From the NCBI RefSeq assembly GCF_018449725.1, contig NZ_JAAVVC010000014.1, positions 62,001 through 126,000 on the forward strand: a DNA stretch of 64,000 nt. Reading direction: 5' to 3'. Below, one piece after another: positions 55,620 to 62,308 of the stretch. The DNA is from Pseudomonas sp. dw_612 (GTDB lineage Bacteria; Pseudomonadota; Gammaproteobacteria; Pseudomonadales; Pseudomonadaceae). Both the position numbers and the translations under genes were made by a program. Position 1 is the stretch's first letter. Each line of letters opens with the position of its first letter. The notes beneath the pieces were generated by a model, which made no database searches, was not told where the DNA came from, and saw only the letters and a program-made list of their open reading frames with translations.

Positions 55620-55865
55620 TTACGAAGCCTGCTTCTTGGCTTTGGCCGCTGCGGCCAGGCATTCGAGGGCGAACTGCTCGGGGTAGGTCATCTGGATCGG
55701 CGTGGTTTCGCCTTTGACGGTTCTTTCGCCGTCGAGAATGTAACGAATCCGCTTGTCAGTGACGCCGATTCGCTTGGCGATCCAGGAAGGGGTCTGACCG
55801 ATCTGGCTGATCAGCTTGTCGGCATATTCGGCGGTTGGTTTGTAAAATTCGGCGTTGGGTGTCAT
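55620..55865 (-). CDS. Small helix-turn-helix-like protein
   Basis: An 81-residue protein. Residues 17-50 (KLISQIGQTPSWIAKRIGV followed by TDKRIRYILDGER) look like a helix-turn-helix of the Cro/XRE kind, and the last third (EQFALECLAAAAKAKKQA) is helical. The frame is open much further upstream, but ATG 55865 is the last start before this domain, and the upstream part overlaps the divergent lipoprotein gene. It may regulate its neighbours; function is unknown. Confidence 0.6.
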   Translation of the reverse strand: MTPNAEFYKPTAEYADKLISQIGQTPSWIAKRIGVTDKRIRYILDGERTVKGETTPIQMTYPEQFALECLAAAAKAKKQAS

Positions 55866-56014
55866 GTGGCTTTCCAGAAAAAGAGGTGATGCGCTGTTAA
55901 TTGCGCGACAGGGTGCGCGAATCGTCACGCGGTGTCGCGCTATAAATGAAGTAAAGCAGAACGATACGCCGCGCCACGGTGATACAGTCCGCTTTTTCTT
56001 GAAGAGCGAACACG

Positions 56015-56365
56015 ATGCGAATTCTGATGGTGGCGCTGGCCGCAACCCTGCTGGCGGGCTGCGCGGGCTCGGCGATGGACGACTCCCGCACCAAATCCCC
56101 GACCAAGGTCCTGAACTCGGACAAACCGGAAAAAGTCGTCGCCCAGTGCGTGCAATTCGCCTGGCAGGACGAAGCGGTATTTGGCGTGGACGCCGGGGCT
56201 TATCTGCAGCCGGGCAAGAAGGGTGGTTCGACGGTTTATACGCGCTCGGCGGAATCGTTTGTGGACTTGACCACCGATGCTTCCGGAACGGTATTGAGTT
56301 ACTACGCGCAGCACGATGATTTCGTAGCCAAGCGTCGGTTGGCGGCGTTGGCGACTTGTTTGTAA
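56015..56365 (+). CDS. Small predicted lipoprotein
   Basis: A 116-residue protein with a lipoprotein signal peptide: MRILMVALAATLLAGC, lipobox LLAGC, Cys16 as the lipidated residue. Asp is not at +2 (GSAM follows), so outer-membrane sorting is likely. The mature part (VVAQCVQFAWQDEAVFGVDA) contains one further cysteine pair (Cys45, Cys115), perhaps disulfide-bonded. No function recognised. It is divergent from the helix-turn-helix gene. Confidence 0.75.
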   Translation: MRILMVALAATLLAGCAGSAMDDSRTKSPTKVLNSDKPEKVVAQCVQFAWQDEAVFGVDAGAYLQPGKKGGSTVYTRSAESFVDLTTDASGTVLSYYAQHDDFVAKRRLAALATCL

Positions 56366-56385
56366 GCCAGAACACCATCGACCAC

Positions 56386-56475
56386 TGTGGGAGCGGGCTT
56401 GCTCGCGAAGACGGTTTATCACTCAACATTGATGTTGGCTGAGACACCGCTTTCGCGAGCAAGCCCGCTCCCACA
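56386..56475. repeat. REP-type inverted repeat (GTGGGAGCGGGCTTGCTCGC class)
   Basis: Perfect 24-bp arms at 56386-56409 and 56452-56475 around a 42-base loop, between convergent genes. Confidence 0.9.
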
Positions 56476-56489
56476 ATGGGATTTGTGTT

Positions 56490-56921
56490 TTAAAGGGTAT
56501 GAATCAGGCGCTTCTGGAAAAAGTGGCGCGTATGCCCCGGCGGATAATCAGCAATCTGGCCAAACTCGCTGTAACCCAGCTTCTTGTAGAATGCCGGCGC
56601 CTGAAAGCCGAAGGTGTCGAGCCAGATCCCCACGCATTCCTTCTCCTGTGCCAGTGCTTCGGCCATCTGCATCAGTTTTGTGCCCAGCCCCTGTCCTCGG
56701 CCTTGTTCCGGCACTGATAGCAGTTCGATAAACAACCATTGGTAAAACACCCGGCCATAGAGTCCGCCGAGGATATCGCCGCTGTCGTCACGCACCAGCA
56801 AGGCCACCGGCTCAGGCTTGGCGAGCCCGGCTTGCGCCGCGTTGTAGATCCGCAACGGTGCAAGGATGGCCTCGCGCTCTTCGTTGGTGGGGGCTTGCGA
56901 GCGTTCGATACGCAACGTCAT
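56490..56921 (-). CDS. GNAT-family N-acetyltransferase
   Basis: A 143-residue GCN5-related acetyltransferase. The CoA-binding loop is visible in LLSVPEQGRGQGLGTKLMQMAEALA, followed by VGIWLDTFGFQAPAFYKKLGYSEFG. The substrate is not predictable. It is a single gene facing the lipoprotein gene across a REP pair. Confidence 0.88.
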   Translation of the reverse strand: MTLRIERSQAPTNEEREAILAPLRIYNAAQAGLAKPEPVALLVRDDSGDILGGLYGRVFYQWLFIELLSVPEQGRGQGLGTKLMQMAEALAQEKECVGIWLDTFGFQAPAFYKKLGYSEFGQIADYPPGHTRHFFQKRLIHTL

Positions 56922-57064
56922 GGCGATGTCCTTATGGCTGTGAGCCGAGAGATTATCTGGCTCGCCGCCATTGTTCCATCCCCGAACGCCGGTGGAACCG
57001 TCGCTTGTGCGCAGGTGTCTAGCCTCTAGAGCGTCAATTCAGAACGCGGCCATGAGGAGAGCCC

Positions 57065-57502
57065 ATGAACATTTTCGAAGCCTTGCGCGAAAGCCACGAC
57101 CGCCAGCGCGGTTATGCCGATGCACTGATCAAGACCAGCGGCGACACGCCGGAGCGGGTCGAAGCCTATAAGCAACTCAAAGCTGAGCTCCAGGCCCATG
57201 AAACCGCGGAAGAGCGGCATTTCTACATCCCGCTGATGGAGTTCGACAACGGCGTCGACCTGAGCCGTCATGCCATCTCCGAACACCACGAGATGGACGA
57301 AATGATGGAGACCCTGGACGAGACTGAGATGTCGGATCCGACGTGGCTGGTGACGGCGAAAAAGCTGTCCGAGAAGGTCCATCACCACCTGAAGGAAGAA
57401 GAGCAGAAGTTCTTCCAGATGGCCGGCAAGTTGCTCGACGACAAACAGAAAGAGTCCCTCGCCGGCCAATACGAAAAGGAATACCAGGAACAACTTTCCT
57501 GA
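57065..57502 (+). CDS. Hemerythrin-domain protein
   Basis: A 145-residue four-helix hemerythrin HHE domain protein. Candidate di-iron ligands are spread as His11 (ESHDRQR), His45 and Glu49 (AHETAEERHF), His74/His75 (ISEHHEMDEM) and His106-108 (VHHHLKEEEQKFF). Bacterial single-domain hemerythrins bind oxygen or sense iron/nitrosative stress. It has an AGGAGAG ribosome site. It is monocistronic, upstream of the chitinolytic pair but separated by 222 bases holding a LexA-like box. Confidence 0.9.
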   Translation: MNIFEALRESHDRQRGYADALIKTSGDTPERVEAYKQLKAELQAHETAEERHFYIPLMEFDNGVDLSRHAISEHHEMDEMMETLDETEMSDPTWLVTAKKLSEKVHHHLKEEEQKFFQMAGKLLDDKQKESLAGQYEKEYQEQLS

Positions 57503-57575
57503 GGTGAGAATCGTTCCGATTGCTGCCTTGCGCTGTAGGCCTTTGCCCACAAGGGTCGTAGGACTTGGCTCAAAG

Positions 57576-57595
57576 TACTGGCTGTATATCCAGTA
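57576..57595 (+). promoter_or_regulatory. LexA-like (SOS) box upstream of the LPMO-chitinase pair
   Basis: TACTG-GCTGTATATC-CAGTA matches the E. coli-type LexA layout TACTG-N10-CAGTA at all ten outer bases, with an AT-rich interior. A TATATC at 57585-57590 inside the box could be a -10, with TTGGCT at 57565-57570 as a short-spaced -35. It lies 130 bases before the LPMO ATG. LexA control is inferred. Confidence 0.5.
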
Positions 57596-57724
57596 TTTGC
57601 TGGCGATCCACCAAGCAGGCAGCCTCGGTAGCGGAAATCCGGTCGGTGGACAAAAAACGCAGCTCCGTTAGGTTGAAGGCCTCTCCTCAGGAAGGAGAGT
57701 TCTTAAATCAATGGAGTGAAAAAG

Positions 57725-58360
57725 ATGAACAAACCACAGACTCAACCCGAACTGCGACACGGTCGTGTCACCTCCCCATCCAGCCGTGGCGCGGTCGCCG
57801 TCGAACTGGGGCTGCTGGGCAACTGGCAGGTCAATGAAATGGAAGGCGGCAAGAACTTTCCGTCCCTGGTGGCCGGTCCGTTTCCCGCACCGTATCAAAC
57901 CGACAGTGACAGCGTCACCCCACCGGCCGACGGTTTCATCCTCAGCGGTGGCAAGACCGATGCCCGCGACTGCATCAACTTCACCAACGAAGAACTGAGC
58001 CAAAAACTCAATCGTCCGTTCGCCTGGCCGCTGTTGAACGTCGACCCGGGCCAGACCTTCAACGTCACCTGGGAATACACCGCGCCCCACGTTACCCGTG
58101 GTTATCGCTGGTTGATCACCAAGGATGGCTGGGATTCGAAGCAGCGCATCTCCCGCGCGCAACTGGAAGCCAAACCGTTCGCCGAGGATTTCTACACCCA
58201 GGTCCCGTATTACAGCCATTCCGCCGAGATGAAGGCCAAGGTCAACCACGAAGTGAAATTGCCGGGCAACAAAAAAGGCCATCACGTGATCGTGCTGATG
58301 TGGATCGTCGCCAACACCGGCAACGCCTTCTATCAAGCGTTCGACGTGGACTTCAAGTAA
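57725..58360 (+). CDS. AA10-type lytic polysaccharide monooxygenase (chitin-binding), without signal peptide
   Basis: A 211-residue AA10 (CBM33) domain. The copper histidine brace residues are His12 (RHGRVTSPSSR) and His122 (WEYTAPHVTRGYRWLIT), with the usual downstream KDGWDSKQ. In secreted AA10 enzymes the first His must be the mature N-terminus. Here it is preceded by only eleven polar residues (MNKPQTQPELR) and no hydrophobic segment, so Sec or Tat export is not predicted. Only one cysteine (Cys83) is present, so no disulfide. ATG 57725 has GGAG at eight-base spacing. The chitinase gene follows 42 bases later. Confidence 0.88.
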   Translation: MNKPQTQPELRHGRVTSPSSRGAVAVELGLLGNWQVNEMEGGKNFPSLVAGPFPAPYQTDSDSVTPPADGFILSGGKTDARDCINFTNEELSQKLNRPFAWPLLNVDPGQTFNVTWEYTAPHVTRGYRWLITKDGWDSKQRISRAQLEAKPFAEDFYTQVPYYSHSAEMKAKVNHEVKLPGNKKGHHVIVLMWIVANTGNAFYQAFDVDFK

Positions 58361-58402
58361 GCCCGCCGCGTTAACCCTCCACACGTTCTGAAGGAATAGA
58401 AC

Positions 58403-59467
58403 ATGTCAAAATTTGACTTTACGTTATTGAAATCCGCCGTCAGCGACGCCGCTTCACTGATGCCGAGCATTGCCGGCAAAAAGATCCTGATGGGCTTCTG
58501 GCACAACTGGCCCGCCGGGCCGAGCGACGGATATCAGCGTGGCCAATTCGCCAACATCGCTCTGCAGGATGTGCCCAAGGATTACAACGTAGTGGCCGTG
58601 GCCTTCATGAAAGGCAACGGCATCCCGACCTTCAAGCCGTACAACCTGTCCGACGCCGAGTTCCGTCGCCAGGTCGGCGTGCTGAACAGCCAGGGCAGGG
58701 CGGTGCTGATTTCCCTCGGTGGCGCCGATGCGCACATCGAGCTACACAAAGGCAACGAACAGCCACTGGCCAATGAAATCATCCGTCTGGTGGAAACCTA
58801 CGGCTTCGATGGCCTGGACATCGATCTTGAACAGAGCGCGATTGATTTCGCCGACAACAAGACCGTCCTGCCGGCCGCGCTGAAACTGGTCAAGGACCAT
58901 TACGCCGGTGAAGGCAAACACTTCATCATCAGCATGGCGCCGGAGTTTCCGTACCTGACCACCGCTGGCAAATACGTCGGCTACCTCCAGGCCCTGGAAG
59001 GTTATTACGACTTCATCGCCCCGCAGTATTACAACCAGGGCGGTGACGGAATCTGGGTGCAGGAAGCCAACAACGGCAACGGTGCGTGGATCGCCCAGAA
59101 CAACGACGCGATGAAAGAGGATTTCCTGTTTTACCTGACCGAAAGCCTGGTAAGCGGCACTCGCGGGTTCACCAAAATCCCGGCGGACAAGTTCGTCATC
59201 GGCCTGCCGGCTAACGTTGACGCAGCGGCCACCGGTTACGTGATCAACCCGGCAGCAGTGGTGAATGCCTTCAAGCGTCTGGACGCCAAGGGGCTGTCGA
59301 TCAAAGGCCTGATGACCTGGTCGGTGAACTGGGACAACGGCGTCAACAAGGACCACGTGCCGTACAACTGGGAGTTCAGTCGTCGCTACGGGCCGTTGAT
59401 CAACGGCACACGGCTGTCCTCCCACGAGGAAGGGCACGCGGCGCCTGAAATCGCCAACCCGCTGTAA
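58403..59467 (+). CDS. GH18 chitinase, without signal peptide
   Basis: A 354-residue single-domain family 18 glycoside hydrolase. The catalytic motif DGLDIDLE is at 136-143, with Glu143 as acid. The strand-3 motif AVLISLGG and substrate residues in FIAPQYYNQGG and MTWSVNWD are present. The N-terminus (MSKFDFTLLKSAVSDAASLM) is not a signal peptide, and the protein contains no cysteine. P. aeruginosa ChiC is likewise secreted without a classical signal. It is co-transcribed with the LPMO and ends at a terminator. Confidence 0.92.
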   Translation: MSKFDFTLLKSAVSDAASLMPSIAGKKILMGFWHNWPAGPSDGYQRGQFANIALQDVPKDYNVVAVAFMKGNGIPTFKPYNLSDAEFRRQVGVLNSQGRAVLISLGGADAHIELHKGNEQPLANEIIRLVETYGFDGLDIDLEQSAIDFADNKTVLPAALKLVKDHYAGEGKHFIISMAPEFPYLTTAGKYVGYLQALEGYYDFIAPQYYNQGGDGIWVQEANNGNGAWIAQNNDAMKEDFLFYLTESLVSGTRGFTKIPADKFVIGLPANVDAAATGYVINPAAVVNAFKRLDAKGLSIKGLMTWSVNWDNGVNKDHVPYNWEFSRRYGPLINGTRLSSHEEGHAAPEIANPL

Positions 59468-59471
59468 AAAG

Positions 59472-59498
59472 AAGCCCGGCAGAGATGCCGGGCTTTTT
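59472..59498 (+). terminator. Terminator after the chitinase gene
   Basis: The stem AAGCCCGGC / GCCGGGCTT with a 6-base loop runs into TTTTT, four bases after the stop. Confidence 0.9.
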
Positions 59499-59547
59499 GG
59501 TTTTCGCCTACCATGGGGCTCTTCTCACGAAAAAAGGATGCGTTGTG

Positions 59548-60141
59548 ATGGCGAATACAGCCGACCGGGTCAACATCATTGACACCCAGGTGTTATCCCA
59601 CGACTGGTACCTGCTGAAGAAAATCACCTTCGACTATCAGCGTAACAACGGTGACTGGCAGCGCCAGACCCGCGAAGTCTACGACCGAGGCAATGGCGCC
59701 GCGATTCTGCTGTTCAACCGCGAGAAGAAAACCGTGGTGCTGACACGTCAGTTTCGGCTGCCGGTGTTCGTCAACGGTCACGATGGTTTGTTGATCGAAG
59801 TGGCGGCTGGATTGCTTGAAGGCGCCGACCCCGAAGAACGCATCCGCGCTGAAGCCGAAGAGGAAACCGGCTACCGCGTGCACCACGTGCAAAAGGTCTT
59901 CGAGTCCTACATGAGCCCCGGCTCGGTCACCGAAAAACTGCACTTCTTCATCGCTGAATATGACGCCGCATCGAAAGTCAGCGCGGGCGGCGGGCTGGAA
60001 GAGGAGACCGAAGAACTGGAAGTGCTGGAGTGGACATTCGACGAGGCCCTTGAGGCGTTTTATCGCGGGGAGATCTGCGACGCGAAGACGATTATGTTGC
60101 TGCAATATGCGGCGATGAAGGACATCTTCGGAGCAGTGTGA
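59548..60141 (+). CDS. nudK: GDP-mannose hydrolase NudK-like Nudix protein
   Basis: A 197-residue Nudix hydrolase of the ADP-ribose/GDP-mannose type. The Nudix box reads GLLEGADPEERIRAEAEEET, with Asp where the first consensus Glu stands. REVYDRGNGAAILLFN, ESYMSPGSVTEKLHFF and GEICDAKTIMLL closely follow E. coli NudK. ATG 59548 was preferred over a start in the upstream terminator. Confidence 0.9.
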   Translation: MANTADRVNIIDTQVLSHDWYLLKKITFDYQRNNGDWQRQTREVYDRGNGAAILLFNREKKTVVLTRQFRLPVFVNGHDGLLIEVAAGLLEGADPEERIRAEAEEETGYRVHHVQKVFESYMSPGSVTEKLHFFIAEYDAASKVSAGGGLEEETEELEVLEWTFDEALEAFYRGEICDAKTIMLLQYAAMKDIFGAV

Positions 60142-60266
60142 TCCGGGTCGAACGGGCCTCTGGATCGAGAGAGCGTTTTGGCACAATGGTCGAGCATTTC
60201 GGCACAGTAACCCTCCTGTGCCGCCTCTAGACTCGTGCTTCACGCCAGCACTCAGATGAGGTCACG

Positions 60267-60806
60267 ATGAAACTCAGAATTATCCCCTGCGCATTGTCCA
60301 TGGGAGTTGTCCTCACGGGGCACGCTGCCAACTTCTCGCTGACCAGCCAGGACATTGCTGACAACCATCCGCTGACCAGCCGCGAAGTGTTCCAGGGTTT
60401 TGGTTGCGAGGGCGGCAATACCTCGCCTGAACTGTCCTGGAGCAACGGCCCGGCGGGTACCAAAAGTTATGCGATCACGGTCTACGATCCCGATGCGCCG
60501 ACCGGCAGCGGCTGGTGGCACTGGACAGTGGTCAACTTGCCCGTTTCAACCCACAGCTTGCCTCGCGGTGTCGGCTCGAACCTGCCGGCCGGTGCCGTAC
60601 AAGGACGAACCGATTATGGCCAACCGGGATTCGGCGGCGCGTGCCCGCCGGTAGGGGATAAGCCTCATCGTTATCAGTTCACCGTATGGGCATTGAAAGT
60701 CGATAAGCTGCCCCTCGACAACCAGGCCAGCGGCGCGTTGGTGGGCTATATGCTCAATGCCAACGCCCTGGCCAAAGCGACCCTTACTTCAACTTACGGA
60801 CGTTAA
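60267..60806 (+). CDS. Exported PEBP/YbhB-family protein
   Basis: A 179-residue phosphatidylethanolamine-binding-like protein with a signal peptide ending around TGHAA (cut near residue 21). The family ligand-site motifs are visible: NTSPELSWSNGPAGTKSYAITVYDPDAP, GWWHWTVVNLP and the later PPVGDKPHRYQFTVWAL. Its role is unknown. An AraC-type regulator gene follows five bases later, so they may form one unit. Confidence 0.88.
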   Translation: MKLRIIPCALSMGVVLTGHAANFSLTSQDIADNHPLTSREVFQGFGCEGGNTSPELSWSNGPAGTKSYAITVYDPDAPTGSGWWHWTVVNLPVSTHSLPRGVGSNLPAGAVQGRTDYGQPGFGGACPPVGDKPHRYQFTVWALKVDKLPLDNQASGALVGYMLNANALAKATLTSTYGR

Positions 60807-60811
60807 CCACA

Positions 60812-61630
60812 ATGCGCCCTTGTGTCGGCATACAGCACCGGGAAAACATTATCGATGCGTGTGTCATCAGGGCGCGGCAGCCTCATACCTTGCAACGGGT
60901 GCCGGTGTTCGTGACCACCGTGTGTCGCGTGCGCCAGGGCGAAAAACTGCTGCAATGGGATGATCGGCAGATGCGTGCCGGGCCGCAGCATCTGATTCTG
61001 ATGCCGGCCGGGCGCGAGCTCGGGATCTCGAATTTCCCCGGTCTTCACGGTCACTACATCGCCGATGCCGTGACCTTTCCCGCCTCGACACTGCGCCATT
61101 TCAGCAGCCGTTATGGCCAACAGATCAGCAGCCGTCCCCGCGCCACGAACAGCGATTTATGTGTGCCTTTGGACCGGCACACTACGCAAGCCTGGGATCA
61201 GTTGTTGGCCGCGATCCATGCGGACGCGCCTGAGGCCTTGCGCACACATTATGGCGAAGCGGTTCTCTTGAGCCTGGGCCTTGGCGGCTTCGCCGGGCCG
61301 CTGTTGATGGACCGCAACGATCCCCTGTGCGAACGGGTGCAACAGCTATTAATGAGCAGCCCGGAGCGAGACTGGACGGTGGCGGGCGTCGCCCAACAGC
61401 TGAATCTGGGGGAGTCGACGTTGCGTCGCCAACTGGCCAATGAGGGGGACAGTTTCAGGAATATTCTGGAAGGTGTGCGTCTGGCGACGGCGTTGCAATG
61501 GCTGCAAACCACGTCCAGGCCCATCGGTGAAATTGCCGGTGCCAGCGGTTACGCCTCGGCCTCACGTTTTGCGGTGCGTTTTCGCTCACACTACGGGCTG
61601 TCGCCTCGGGAATTGCGGGCGATGATTTAA
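60812..61630 (+). CDS. AraC-family transcriptional regulator
   Basis: A 272-residue regulator. An N-terminal cupin-like sensing domain (about 1-165) is followed by two helix-turn-helices: WTVAGVAQQLNLGESTLRRQL and ASGYASASRFAVRFRSHYGLSPRELR, the classical AraC ending. It is five bases downstream of the PEBP gene and convergent with ogt. The inducer is unknown. Confidence 0.9.
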   Translation: MRPCVGIQHRENIIDACVIRARQPHTLQRVPVFVTTVCRVRQGEKLLQWDDRQMRAGPQHLILMPAGRELGISNFPGLHGHYIADAVTFPASTLRHFSSRYGQQISSRPRATNSDLCVPLDRHTTQAWDQLLAAIHADAPEALRTHYGEAVLLSLGLGGFAGPLLMDRNDPLCERVQQLLMSSPERDWTVAGVAQQLNLGESTLRRQLANEGDSFRNILEGVRLATALQWLQTTSRPIGEIAGASGYASASRFAVRFRSHYGLSPRELRAMI

Positions 61631-61643
61631 GCTGTCCTTGACC

Positions 61644-62159
61644 TCAAAACAAATCATCCATCCTGCTGGCGCCTGACCACTCGCAACCTTCCAGTGTCAG
61701 CAGCCGCTCCTTCGCCTCCAGCCCCCCGGCAAACCCGGTCAGCTTCCCCGACGCCCCGATCACCCGATGACACGGCGCGACAATCGAGATCGGGTTCTTG
61801 CCATTCGCCGCACCCACCGCCCGAACCGCACTGGGATTACCGATCTGCTCGGCAATCTGGCTGTAACTGCGGGTCTCGCCAAACGGAATGGTCAACAGCG
61901 CCTGCCAGACCTTTTTCTGAAAATCGGTCCCGGCAAACTCCAGCTCCAGGTCAAAGCGGTTTCGTGTGCCGGCAAAGTATTCCTGCAACTGTTGAACCGC
62001 GCGCAGCAGGATCGGATGGTCCGGCGCTTGCGTCATCGGCCCGAGGCGTACCCGGTCCGGTTTGTCGTTTTCCCAGAGGATGGCTGCCAGTCTTGAACCG
62101 TTCGCGACCAGCTTCAACTCGCCGACCGGGGAGGCCATGGTGGTGAAGGTGTAGCTCAT
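61644..62159 (-). CDS. ogt: Methylated-DNA-[protein]-cysteine S-methyltransferase (Ogt-type)
   Basis: A 171-residue suicide DNA-repair enzyme removing O6-methylguanine. The acceptor Cys130 lies in IVAPCHRVIG, and the helix-turn-helix with arginine finger appears in SYSQIAEQIGNPSAVRAVGAANG. It lacks the AdaA/AraC domains, so it is Ogt rather than Ada. ATG 62159 gives the usual length. Confidence 0.93.
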   Translation of the reverse strand: MSYTFTTMASPVGELKLVANGSRLAAILWENDKPDRVRLGPMTQAPDHPILLRAVQQLQEYFAGTRNRFDLELEFAGTDFQKKVWQALLTIPFGETRSYSQIAEQIGNPSAVRAVGAANGKNPISIVAPCHRVIGASGKLTGFAGGLEAKERLLTLEGCEWSGASRMDDLF

Positions 62160-62308
62160 GCCGGCGAACTCCGAAAACCGCTGAATAGAGGGCAAGCATA
62201 CTGCCTCATCGGGGAGGCGCAATACGTAATCCCAGCCATACTGGCTACTGCTCTTGAAGCGTTCCCTCTGTTATTGCAGAGCCTAAAAACAAAAAAAGAG
62301 ACCGAATC

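Noticed and set aside
57692..57719. A two-codon upstream frame (ATG GAG TGA) after AAGGAGAG, overlapping the LPMO ribosome site
   Set aside because: The spacing from AAGGAG to its ATG is too long (13 bases) for confident initiation. It could be chance and was not listed as a feature.
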